Assembly (NCBI RefSeq): GCF_024679245.1
Contig: NC_090178.1
Location: forward strand, 43,448,072 to 43,512,071
Source: Pseudorasbora parva
Lineage: Eukaryota; Chordata; Actinopteri; Cypriniformes; Gobionidae
Direction: 5' to 3'
Length of the DNA: 64,000 nucleotides
Shown one piece after another: positions 24,642 through 35,493 of the stretch. Position numbers and translations under genes: made by a program. Each line of letters begins with the position of its first letter. The stretch's first letter is position 1. The notes beneath the pieces were generated by a model. That model saw only the letters and a list, made by a program, of their open reading frames with translations, had not been told where the DNA came from and ran no database searches.

Positions 24642-27449
24642 TTAAAATTAATAAAATAGACTAGACAGCCCCTGGAGATCCACAAATACTGAACTTTTCT
24701 CTCTCCCGAGTCCCCCCAGCCCACTGTCGGTGAGGTGTGTTTGTGTGCGTGTGTCGGTGAGATGCACGGTGGACCAATCCACTGTGAGGCAAGAGAAGGG
24801 GCCTCAAAATGTTTCTTGAAATGCTTTTTTTTTTTTTTTGACCGTTTGCGTTTTTAGTGTTTTACTTACACAATTAAATATATATAATTCAATATTGAGC
24901 GTTTTTGTTCCATTTCAGCTGCGAAAATCGTTCACAGCAGAACCGCAACGCGTCTCACACATAGACCGTAAAAAAATATGGATGACTCGACCATTTTAAT
25001 AGGTAATCTGTTCAGAGCCTGATTACAATTCTTACACAATCGCGTTTTGATTTTTGCTGTTTAAATTGTGTTAAAATAGTCTTTAATGTCTTACAAAGCA
25101 TATGTTTCATATATTAGTAGTATATAACTGAAGCTATAAGTGCTTATATAAGTATATAATTCAGAACATGTTTTTGCTACCATTATAGGAATCAATTAAA
25201 TATTTTAAATAAATGTTTTGCGTGTGTACTTATTATGGCAATGAATTCATAGTTTATTAGTTTATTATTTAGTTATTTTTAAACAATGAATTGTCCAGAA
25301 CCATGTATAACAACTTTTGATCAGGCATTTAAAACCGCTACCAGCGGACACGATTTCACAGGGGGACAGGTTTTGTCATGACACCGGAGTTGCGCAGTAG
25401 AGCGCAGGAAGTAGAGCAGGAAGGACAGCTGCGAAATCAAAACCCCGCCCCCACTCTCGCAAATGCAGAACAATTAATTATGTTGGTGTGAAATAAACAG
25501 TTATGGAAATGTAGACATTAAAGCTAAAGCTCTAATCTGCTCCCAAAAATTCCGAAAAAAGTCCGTTAGTGCCTCAGTGACAACTTCACTCAGAGAAGAC
25601 GGAAGTCTCAGCTGTCAATCATGACGTCACACCCCCTGTTTTTAAAGCGTCAGATAACTAACTAAAACTAAACTTATTTTAAAAACGAACACTTGAAATG
25701 AAATCATCCTGATGATAACTTCCTTCAATGACATAAACTAACTTTGGGGAAAAAATATTTGAAGTGTATTTTTATTATTTAGTTTGCCTCGCGTCCATTA
25801 GAAAACACAGAGGGGCGGCTATACTGGGACCGGTCACCGGGGGGCGATCGAGGCGCGAAAGCTTCAGTATCTGAGAGGGAGACTGCAGACTTGGGTCTCA
25901 CAGCAACGTGTGTAAATGAACGATTCATTGTTTGAATGAATCGTTAGATAGAACGACTCAATGACTCGCTCATTAAGACGGCCACCTGCTGCCACCTACT
26001 GGTGGTTTAATTTGATCTTTAAACATACTTTCCAACATGTCTTATTTGTCTATTCAAAACTACAAATCTCAAAACATTATTTAATGCTGTTGTAATTTTT
26101 CAGTGTAAATTATTTAATTTGATTGGTAACAGCCCTTATAGTGTTTTATTTTAATGTAATGTATTGATCAAAATTACAAATATAAAATGAAACATGAAGC
26201 TTAGCCTATATTTAATAAGATTAAGGGAAAATGCCCTTTATAAAAGGTGAAAATATCACAAATTTCAAATGATTCAATAAAAATAAAAACCACAAATATG
26301 CAGATTTAAATATGTCAAAGCTGATTGAACACTGGTGAGAATATTGCTTCAGAATAAATTATATTTACAACACACAAACAAACACACACACACTTTTCCG
26401 GACAAGCTAATTTTTTACTTGGACAAGCTTGAACGATTCACTTGTTCGAAGGACAAGCACATGAACATGCTTAATTTCAAGCCCTGTATAATGATATATT
26501 ATTGTTATATAGTGTTGAGTAAAAAAATGCTCACCACAGTTAAGATTTTAATAAATAAATCTACCTCAGTTTAAATAAATTGTTCACTTGTTTGGGAAGT
26601 GTTTGTCATGTTTTGACAATAAAGGATAGTTTAAAACCACAGCTTACTGTTTGTTTTCTACATATTTCACTCAGGAGCAAAAATATGCCTTTAAACTTTA
26701 AAGAAATAAAGATTTTACATTTATCGTGATATTTATCGATTACGACTGATATGCTAAATTATATCGTGATAATTTTTTTGGGCCATATCGCCCAGCTTTA
26801 GTGATAACCTGTGTACACAAAATTAAAATGAATCTCTACCACATTGACTTACTTGCCACTGCCCTCTTGCGTGATATCAGGCTCATAGGTGACATCAGAT
26901 CATTTGTTTTGAGGTACACGTTGAGCTGTCATTGAATGCGGAGTCTTCCATGCGTGTCCTTTTAACTGATGTTGATGCGAGACGTGGAGGTTTAATACTT
27001 GTGCCAACATTCTCAGAGCAAGAGGTGCCAACAGAGTGGCCGACAGGCTTCACTTGAATTGCTGAAATTTTCAACACACATGACAATCAAACCAATGACA
27101 ACTATTCTCAGCTAATGCGATGAAGATAAACACTGCTAGCAGCCTACAACTTTACCTTTACTCCGTCTTTTCAGCTTGTGTGTTACCGTTTGGATCGATG
27201 CACTCTTCTTCAAAGATGGTGCGTCACATTGACAGGCCACATCTCTTGTTAGGGGCTGTATAACAGAAATTGCATTTCAGTACAAAATGGGTACAATGCC
27301 AAAATAGATGATTGCCAACTTTTGAGTTCAACTTGGTGTGAGAATTATTCCGAATGTGTTTTTTGTTTAATTTAGATTTTGTGATTTGATTAATTCGGAA
27401 ACATGGCATCAGTTTCCAAATGAATAAATGCAATTTACTCAGCACTTAA

Positions 27450-28457
27450 AGCAGCACTAGGTAGCTTTTCAACCTTCATAATATATTTTCAAGACTCTTG
27501 TGATGATAAATCGACTTACAATAGGTTGAATGACACGTCTGCCATAGCCTGATGGGGTCTGTATCGTTTTTAATCGTACATTTAAACTTCGGGTTTTGGG
27601 TAGTAACCCGAGAACAAAAAGAACTACAAAATTCGACTGCTTTACGGCATATACGTCACTTCCACCAACACACACACTTCCTTACATTCGGAGGTGCGAG
27701 CCCAACTTTGTTTGTCGGATAATATAGTCATGTCCGAAGCAGCACAGACAAATAAGAATGAAAAGGTTTTGTTGGAGGAAAGCAATAAGAGGAAACAAAA
27801 AAGTGATGAGATTGAAGGCAGGACGAGGATCAGCATGTGACCAGCGTTTGCTCGTCGGCGTGAGCTGAAGGAGGCGTGCCCGACCGATGCTGTCCTGCTT
27901 GTTATGGTGAGCTACCACTCAAACATTGAACTGAAGTATCATATAGATTCTGTAAAACGGTAACCAATAGACTACTATAATGACGCTGGCTTGTAAACGT
28001 GAGCATTGTGATTATTTGGCGTTTGAAAAAAATAAAACCCATGAAATTATATTCATATGACATGCTGAAACATAAGCCACTGACTGTACCTGGGATGAAG
28101 ACATTTCACACGCGCCGCCAGAAGAACACCTGCGTGAACTCCTCCTGCAGTGTTCAGGGTAACTGTTAGTGCTGCATCAACCCGCGGGGCCGCTTTTATT
28201 AAGTTAGTTGGCCCGCACCGCACCACTGTATATATTTTTACAACCCGCCCCGCAACCATTAAATAGACATACGGGGTCCGCGGGTTATGAGACGAACCGC
28301 GCATCACTAGTTCAGAGCTATCAGGGTTGTCATGTCAACAAATGCATGCGCGATGGCATCCCCTGTTGTAGGATGACAGCTTACGACAGTAGTTGAGGAC
28401 ATTATTTTTTTCCCAACTGTAGGGGGACCCCGAGAGCAAAAGTTACCAAGTGCTGAT
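27450..28457. mobile_element. TTAA-flanked element, 1.0 kb (copy 1)
   Basis: TTAA at 27446-27449 and 28458-28461. Ends AGCAGCACTAGGTAGCTTTT and inverted AAAAGTTACCAAGTGCTGAT. It includes a CG-rich block near 28180-28310. A second copy (30312-31220) has lost the first roughly 120 bp. Minus-strand ORFs of 64-84 residues are shared by both copies but have no known domain. Confidence 0.85.
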
Positions 28458-28639
28458 TTAATGATGCCTGTCCCCCTGGTAACAGCTACCTGGAGAGAGC
28501 CTGTAACACTGGTCGTGGTGGTGGCTTACGCAATTCAAAGACAATCATTGAAGCTGTCTTTTTTTCCCTTTGCCCACAGTGTCATCATTTGAATACCTTC
28601 CTTTTAAATGTAAACCCCCTTTTTCTTAGACAATACTCC

Positions 28640-30310
28640 TTATTTTTGAATAAAGGAGTCTAAAGGAGTCCTCTTCCCTAACCAAAGATACCCCTCAAAT
28701 TTGCTTCAGGAACCTGAAATAGATCAACCAAGACACTTTAACTACAGACCTTCAGGAATTCTCCTCTGCTGATCTCTCCTCAGTCAGTCGGTTGACTTCT
28801 ACAACCAGTCTCTGAGCAGCCTTCTAGATCTTCACGCGCCCGTCAAAACTAGAATGGCCACCTTCTCGCGCTCAGCCCCCTGGTACACCAGCGAACTGCG
28901 GAAGATGAAGACGGTTGGGCGCGTACTTGAGAGGCATCTCAAGCTCTCAGGACTCACTGTTCATAGACAAGCCTATAGAGATCATCAGAAGAACAATAAC
29001 CCTGGAAACTCCAAGAAGCTTTTCTCAAAGATCATTAATCCTTCCCTCTAGACTGGCCATGCTCCTTCATAACTAAAAACTGCTATCATCAGACCACTTC
29101 TTAAAAAAACCCACTTTAATGGCGGTAGATACTGGTTTCTCCATCCCTTCTCATCCTCCTGGACTTAACTGCAGCTTTCGATGCTGTTGATCATAACATC
29201 CTCCGTCACCGTTTACATTCCACCACCGGTCTCTCTGACTCTGTCCTCAACTGGTTTTCTTCTTATCTCACTGGGAGAACTGAATATGTTGCGTTAGGAG
29301 AAGCTACATCCCTGTCACACAATGTCACCTGCGGTGTCCCTCAAGGCTCAGTGCTCGGACCCACCCTGTTCATCCTCTACATGCTCCCTCTTGGCCGTGT
29401 CATCAGCCGGCATGGGATTTCTTTTTACTGCTAAACTGACGACACTACTTTACCTCAGGACAAGTTCATCTCCCTCTGCTGACCTCACACATCCACTTTG
29501 ATCAATTGCCTGGATGAGATAAAGGCTCCACGCAAACATGAAGCAAAACTTTCTGCAGCTAAAAAGCTCCAAGACTGAAGCTATCCTAGTCGGCACTCCA
29601 CTTCAGGTCCGGAAATCACAGCATTGCTTTCTCTGATCAGGTCATTCCACTTTCCACTTCAGTCACCAATCTGGGGCTCAGAATGGAATCGCAGCTTACT
29701 TTTGAAGCTCACATCAAACATCTGTGTAAGAGCTCCTTCTTCCACCTCAGAAACATTGTCAAACTTCGTCCCATACTAACTCTGGCAGATGCGGAGAAGT
29801 TTGTCCACGCCTGTGTCTCCTGCAATGCGCTCCTTACCGGCATCCCTAGCAAAAATCTCCAGAGGCTGCCGTGTATTCAGAACAGCGCTGCTAGGATGAG
29901 GGTGCGCAAATACGACCATATCACCCCCATTCTCAAATCACTCCACTGGACTCCTGTGTCATTCAGGATCGAGTACAAGATCTCTCTCCTTACCCACCAG
30001 TGCATCCATGGTGAAGGATCCACCTATCTCAAGGAACTCCTCACCACACAAACATCCACTCGTAACCTCCGCTCTGTTTCAACATGTCTTCTTAAAACTC
30101 CCACGACCAAACTCTGTACTATGGGAGATCGGGCCTTCTGCTCAGCAGCCCCCAGTTTGTGGGTTGCTCTCCCTGACCACCTGCGGACCCCAGACTGTAG
30201 ATGCTTTTAAGCGTGGTCTTAAAACCCACCTTTTTAGCAGAGCTTTCGATTTAATTTGATACTTCATAATTTTTCAGTTGTATTTATTTTATTCACTTAT
30301 TTATTTATTT
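28640..30310 (+). pseudogene. Degenerate LINE reverse transcriptase, 3' part
   Basis: Fragments of a non-LTR retrotransposon ORF2 lie in order on the plus strand: SAPWYTSELRKMK (28.88 kb), LDLTAAFDAVDHNILRH (29.16 kb), GVPQGSVLGPTLFILYM (29.34 kb), a damaged YADD box reading TDDTTL with a stop in front, and SLHWTPVSFRIEYKI with FKRGLKTHLFSRAF near the end. Frameshifts and stops separate them. The fragment is 5'-truncated and ends in TTATTTA repeats. Style and C-terminus suggest an L2/CR1-like clade, assigned by eye only. Confidence 0.85.
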
Positions 30311-30311
30311 A

Positions 30312-31220
30312 TACTGTATCGTTTTTAATCGTACATTTAAACTTCAGGTTTCGGGTAGTAACCCGAGAACAAAAAGAACTACAAAATTCGACTGCTTTAC
30401 GGCATATATGTCACTTCCACCAACACACACACTTCCTTAAATTCAGACGTGCGAGCCCAACTTTGTTTGTCGGATAATATAGTCATGTCCGAAGCAGCAC
30501 AGACAAATAAGAAAGAAAAGGTTTTGTTGGAGGAAAGCAATAAGAGGAAACGAATAAGTGATGAGATTAAAGGCAGGACGAGGATCAGCATGTGACCAGC
30601 GTTTGCTCGTCGGCGTGAGCTGAAGGAGGCGTGCCCGACCGATGCTGTCCTGCTTGTTACGGTGAGCTACCACTCAAACATTGAACTGAAGTATCGTATA
30701 GATTCTGGAAAACGGTAACCAATAGACTATAATGACGCTGGCTTGTAAACGTAAGCATAGAGATTATTTAGCGTTTGAAAAAAATAAAACCCATAAAATG
30801 ATATTCATATGACATGCTGAAGCATGCCACTGACTGTACCTGGGATGAAGACATTTCACACGCGCCGCCAGAAGAACACCTGCATGTGAACTCCTCCTGC
30901 AGTGTTCAGGGGAACTGTTAGTGCTGCATCAACCCACGGGGCCGCTTTTATGACATTATTTCGCCCGCCCCGCACCACTCTATATTTTTTACAACCCGCC
31001 CGCCCCGCACCCACGACCATTAAATAGACATACGGGGTCCGCGGGTTATGAGACGACCCGCGCATTACTAGTTCAGGGCTATCAGGGTTGTCATGTCAAC
31101 AAATGCACGTGCAATGGCATCCCCTGTTGTAGGATGACAGAGATTTACGACAGTAGTTGAGGACATTACTTTTTCCCAACTGTAAGGGGACCCCGAGAAC
31201 AAAAGTTACCAAGTGCTGCT
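30312..31220. mobile_element. TTAA-flanked element copy 2, left end missing
   Basis: Closely matches 27570-28457 in the same orientation. The right end AAGTGCTGCT is followed by TTAA (31221-31224). The left end is replaced by the LINE 3' terminus. The TTAA on the right is the same position that carries a different TTAA element in the other hAT copy at 23437. Confidence 0.8.
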
Positions 31221-31224
31221 TTAA

Positions 31225-31866
31225 ACATCGGATGACATTATTTCTCTTTTAATTCAGGCAATGCTGAGTCATTAATACATCACCAAAGACAAAAAATTAT
31301 GATAGCGATGTACAAGTCCGATGTTTTAGTGATTTTAGTTTGGTAACGTTAGCTTGTTGCAAGTCACGCACTACAACTAACAAGGTAATAAGGCGGTGTG
31401 TGAATGTAGTTAATGTAGATTCACCTGTGTTGGGCTCAATGTTATATGGAAGAACTTTGAAGAAGCACGATCATTTAATAATTAAATCCTGTGTGGTGAA
31501 CGTGAACCTATAATAAGCAGTCCACGCACGTCGCACTGTTTTATGTCGGATGGGATCGCTAAAATATCTCCAAACCACTGAAGTTGAGCGAACTAACTTG
31601 TCAACGATATCGTGTCCTCCAAGCTGGTAGTGAGCGCTGAATTTTCATCACTATTGCTCATTTTTATCTCTCCACTTAACTCCGATCCTCAAGCCTGTCA
31701 GCCACAGACTGTAAACATTACCGCTTGCAGCACCCAGAAGCCCGGTCTGCAATACACATGCGCAGCATTACGCATAGCTCCTAAGCATTATATCGATAAT
31801 TTATCGAACTGTTGTTATCGTTTTATCGAGGAAAATTATATTGTGATAATTATCGTTTTATCGCCA
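31225..31866 (-). mobile_element. Truncated inverted hAT fragment
   Basis: Reverse complement of 22785-23436, including the KLVRSTSVVWRYF frame. It stops within the hAT terminal repeat (TATCGCC), about 8 bases short of the true end, and at its other side meets the TTAA at 31221-31224. Confidence 0.85.
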
Positions 31867-31962
31867 ATTAAGTTGTTTAACTAAAAACCCCAATTTTATT
31901 GTGACATTGCCTTGTTACATTATTACTCTCATATATTGTGCCTTGTCTTTCTGGGTCAGCAT

Positions 31963-32504
31963 TAGCCTAAATGCCACCCGAACTCAGCCCCGCCAACAAC
32001 ATCTGAGGTGGGGAAGTTCAGTCTGGACTTAACCCGTTCTGAAGCAACTATGCTCGAACCAATCAAATTGTCAGGGCTTTAGACGATGACGGACAGAGAA
32101 TAAACAGTAACGTAATCATTAACGTCACCAAAAAGCGCTTGGTTTGAATTTGTTCTAATCCTAAATGGAGAACTTGTTCGTATGCATTCACCTTTACTAT
32201 TTCTCTCTAAAATGATGGCAAATACACCATGTATTCTTAAACTCTTTTTACAACACCGGCAAAGATCGTTTACGCTCATCATCTACTTCTTCCAGCATAC
32301 GTGCGGTTGAGTTCAGTTGACTACTATGCGTTGCACAACATAAGGCCCTCCGTTGCTCTGATTGGTTGTAGGTCTGTCAAATTGAGGCAGAGGCAATTTC
32401 TTTCCTGGTTCGGTTGAAACACCCCAAAAATCACAGCCCAATGGAGCAGTATCAGTATCAGACAATTATTCTGACTAGAATCTGAGTATGAAGACATCAG
32501 GCTA
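31963..32504 (-). mobile_element. Element B copy, inverted, 542 bp
   Basis: Left flank GGTCAGCAT (31954-31962) and right flank GGTCAACAT (32505-32513) form a 9-bp duplication with one mismatch. It begins TAGCCTAAATGCC and ends ACATCAGGCTA. It shares the interior block that includes CGATGACGGACAGA with the copy at 55064-55839. Confidence 0.8.
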
Positions 32505-32784
32505 GGTCAACATGTCTGTCTCTCTGCCGCTGATGTGACTGCCATTGGATGATTTTCAGTGATTAAGTGGACACATTACATCAAATATTCTATTTATAAC
32601 ACAAATAGGAGTTGTCATAATATTGGTAAGTATATATTTACTGAAACAGTGAGTATTTCTTTAGTCACATTACAATTACTTAAACATGAAGTAAAAAACT
32701 CAACCCTGAAACATTGAGAAATAAACAGAAATGTGACCAGGTTGAAGTCACTGCTCCTCATGTAGTGTAGGAGTAGAAGACCAT

Positions 32785-33194
32785 ATGTGACCCTGGAGCA
32801 CAAAACCAGCCATAAGTCTCATGGGTTTATTTGTGGCAATAGCCAACAATACGTTGTATATGTCAGAATTATAAATGTTTCTTTTATGCCAAAAATCATT
32901 AGGACATTAAGACCATGTTCCACGAAGATATTTAGTAAATGTCCTACTGTAAATACATCAACATTTTTATTAGTAGTAATATGCATTGCTAAGGACTTCA
33001 GTTGGACAACTTTAACGGTGCTTTTCTCAATATTAAAATTTTCTTGCACCCTCAGATTCCAGAATTTCAAATAGTTGTGTGTCTCTGCCAAATATTGTCC
33101 CATATTAATAAACCATACATCAATGGAGAAAGCTTATTTATCCAACTTTCAGATTACTTATGCATTTCAAATTTACTATGGTTCAGGGTCACAT
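32785..33194. repeat. Fish MITE with ATGTGACCCTGG ends
   Basis: Left end ATGTGACCCTGGAGCACAAA and right end inverted GGTTCAGGGTCACAT. A second copy lies at 36315-36664 in the mrpl51 intron. No coding capacity; ORFs of 94-95 residues here are read from the repeat. Confidence 0.75.
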
Positions 33195-33787
33195 GTATGG
33201 AAGCAATGAAGTAGACTGAATGGATTAAAATACAATTTGAATCCATAAGTGTATACCCTCCTCCCCCATAATCTGCACTACGGAGTCTAAATTATTATGG
33301 CCAGGGAATGGTTGAGTTCAGACTGAAGGACAGTGTTGTTTGCTTTTAGAAAGAAAGTAACACAAAAACATGTTACAATAGTCTGGGGGACTGAAATATT
33401 TCGAATCCCAGGACCCACATATTTATCTAAAGACATTTTTTTTCCAATACTAATGTTGTAAATTATACAGGGAACCCAGCTGTTAGCCGGTACATTATTA
33501 TTAAAGGTCAAAAATTACAACTATGTACATGCAATATAATGCATCTAACAAAATATAATGCAATATAATGCATCTAACAAAATATAATGCATCTAACAAA
33601 ATACTCCTCTGCAGGTCATTGTTCTCGTTAACTAGAGTTTATAAGTAGTGTATTGGCTTTTCTGAGGTATAACGTTAATGTTAACGTTACGTGACATTAT
33701 GTTTATTGTCGGTTGAAACGCTGATTGTGCGATTACATGAGACACATTTCAAGAGCTTGGAGGCTAACGTTAGCTAGTTTCACTTAC
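33195..33787. other. First-intron DNA of the THAP pseudogene
   Basis: AT-rich. A short tandem motif AATATAATGCATCTAACAA occurs about three times at 33533-33600. Nothing else is seen. Confidence 0.4.
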
Positions 33788-34054
33788 CGTCAAACTTTGT
33801 GAGTTACCGACGGTGTACACTGACGGGACAGCAGTTTCTGTTAATGACAGATACCTCACAAACCCCATCTCGTGCTCTGTCCAGTTTTTAAAGCATTCGC
33901 GTGTAAAGTGCTTTGAGCACAACCGCGTTCTCTCCGATATCCCTCCTTCCACGAAATGCATAAAATCGAGCCATCGGGACCGCAACCAGGGAGTTTTGGG
34001 GATTGGGAAAAGTGTTTCGGGAGAACTACAACCCATAACACACCTCCTTGCCAT
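33788..34054 (-). CDS. THAP zinc-finger exon (exon 1 of the broken gene)
   Basis: This 89-codon exon is fully open from ATG to a consensus donor (ACG then GTAAGT). It carries the THAP C2CH pattern: Cys5, Cys9, Cys46 and His49, plus a Pro-rich loop FPIPK and a central Trp. THAP domains bind DNA in a sequence-specific way. Unlike the downstream exons it has no lesion, so a short THAP protein could still be made from it. Its start lies about 1.4 kb from mrpl51 in divergent orientation. Confidence 0.75.
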
Positions 34055-35493
34055 CTCTGTTTTGCTATACGGTTTTTTTTTCGCGCGCTTCGCTCGCCAC
34101 CGTAGGGGAAGTGCTTACTTCTTCTTTTTTTGTTTAATGGCGACCAACTCTTTGGTAGCATTATTGCCACCTTCTGTACTGGGTGGCAAATTAGCCTTGG
34201 CGATAAATCTGAAGTTTAAAATATGAATGGCTTTTTCATCTTCTTTCTCTCAAATGAACCGACAATAAAATTTCTTGTTGAAGTCTACACTCAGCCCCCA
34301 TGTCGAAATTAATATATTCTAAAATAAATAATAATAAAAATATACCAAACATAAATAAACGTAATTAATGATCTATATAGCTGTCTGCCCATTAAATCTT
34401 TTTCAAAAACATCCCCATTCTTCGTGACTAATTATCACGAAATATTGTCTAATAATATGTTTTCTAACACTTTGCTAACCCAAATAGTGGTTGAAAAAAT
34501 TACAGAAAGCCACATTTACATACAATCACACTCTTTTCTTATTGCAAAATAAAAGTTACATAAAGTGACAAAAACACTGTGAGTGGGGGCATACAGATCA
34601 TCACAAGAGGTTAAGACTTACATAAATCTGCATGAAAATATAAAGGTTCCTTACAACATAGGCTAGTAAATTCTTTAATTTTAGGCCTTCTAGGGATAAA
34701 AGTTTGTAAGGGCAAAATCCATACATTATACAATTCAGAATTCGGATAACAAATCCTCCATTTAGACTGTGCTTTTAGGGAGGTGTCTTGGAGTTGAAGA
34801 GGTTATTATCGAATACATGAACACAGTTAATTGCAAGTATAGGGATATAGTACACATAATACATAGTTCATATTTTAAATGTCCTTTAAACAAAGTTTTT
34901 TAATTAACAGGAATACTTTTAATCACCTTATTAAAGTAGCCTAAGCTGTTTTAGTGAAATTGTGTCATCTTTCAAAGATAGAAATTCAGCAAAAAATAGA
35001 GGGTCCCTTTGAGTATTGAACCAATCAGAAACAAACTGAATAATTTGATTCACCTATTCCTTGAAAAGGGGAATACAATTACACTCATTACTGTCGTCTG
35101 AGGTAATTCTTCTAAACAAGAACCTGGACTTTTCATTTGGAAAAAAAAAATCGGACTTTTATTATGAAATACATCTAATGGCTGCTGAAGTAGTATGTAC
35201 ACATGGATAACACACCGCTGCCGCTAGATTTACCTGGAGGATTTCAGAAGTTTTAAAGTATTTGGCATTCAACTGTGGTTTGAAACACTTCCTCACGTTC
35301 ACCGGGGATTATCTGAAGGTAAAGCGCCTTTAAAAGACTCAGCTTTTGAATTGAGCACGCGACTGGATCTAACGCCACTGTGCTCGCGACTGAAGGTCAT
35401 GCTTAGAAAAGATTTAAGAACACATTTATCACATTGTCATTTGTGAGTATGTAATGTTTGAGAGTAAATCTGCGTTGTGAATGGTTTTGCAGC
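34055..35493. promoter_or_regulatory. Divergent interval between the THAP exon and mrpl51
   Basis: A CG-containing block at 34080-34110 lies just upstream of the THAP start. On the right side, GAAG then GTAAAG at 35315-35324 looks like the donor of an untranslated first exon of mrpl51, paired with the acceptor TTTTGCAG ending at 35492. The middle is AT-rich with no feature. Confidence 0.4.

Larger units (their letters stand above)
22776..26800 (+). mobile_element. hAT element with BED-type transposase remnant, 4.0 kb
   Basis: Exact 8-bp duplication GTGATAAC at 22768-22775 and 26801-26808. Ends TAGGGCTGGGCGATA and inverted TATCGCCCAGCTTTA. A partial reading frame of the transposase start lies at 22887-23312, interrupted downstream. 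A TTAA element sits at 23441-24641. A truncated inverted relative of its left end occupies 31225-31866. The interval 24642-26800 is AT-rich element interior with no further frame recognised. Confidence 0.9.
11631..34054 (-). pseudogene. Broken THAP-domain transposase-like gene (exon remnants over 22 kb)
   Basis: Exon 1 (33788-34054, ATG at 34054) encodes a THAP-type zinc finger: CVMGC at residues 5-9, FPIPK, W29, and CSKHF at 46-50. It ends at a GT donor in phase 0. Exon 2 (27156-27255) continues in frame with TRDVACQCDAPSLKKSASIQT and exon 3 (26853-27061) with GTSIKPPRLASTS, then shifts frame before SDVTYEPDI. Exon 5-like sequence (18370-18488) has CSHC and NTPAGNLHLSAAL with an in-frame TAG. 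Exon 6 (17032-17204) has MSRDTFRIIK and VVLGDDMMTDSPG. A last remnant (about 11631-11906) has NEVVGSP and VGTVVTDR in different frames. The DSPG and TDR motifs resemble catalytic Asp regions of a DDE nuclease. An exon expected between 26.8 and 18.5 kb was not found. Splice sites survive, but frame is lost at least three times. It resembles a multi-copy fish family; the Kolobok link is inference. Confidence 0.6.

Noticed and set aside
24395..24724. 109-codon minus-strand ORF
   Set aside because: Mostly inside the 23441-24641 TTAA element and crossing its border; no domain.
27642..30673. 64-78-codon minus-strand ORFs present in both copies of the 1-kb TTAA element
   Set aside because: They are shared because the repeat is shared; the proteins have no recognisable domain and the copies are young enough to be open by descent.
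33813..34226. 137-codon plus-strand ORF
   Set aside because: Antisense shadow of the THAP exon, with no domain and no splice context.
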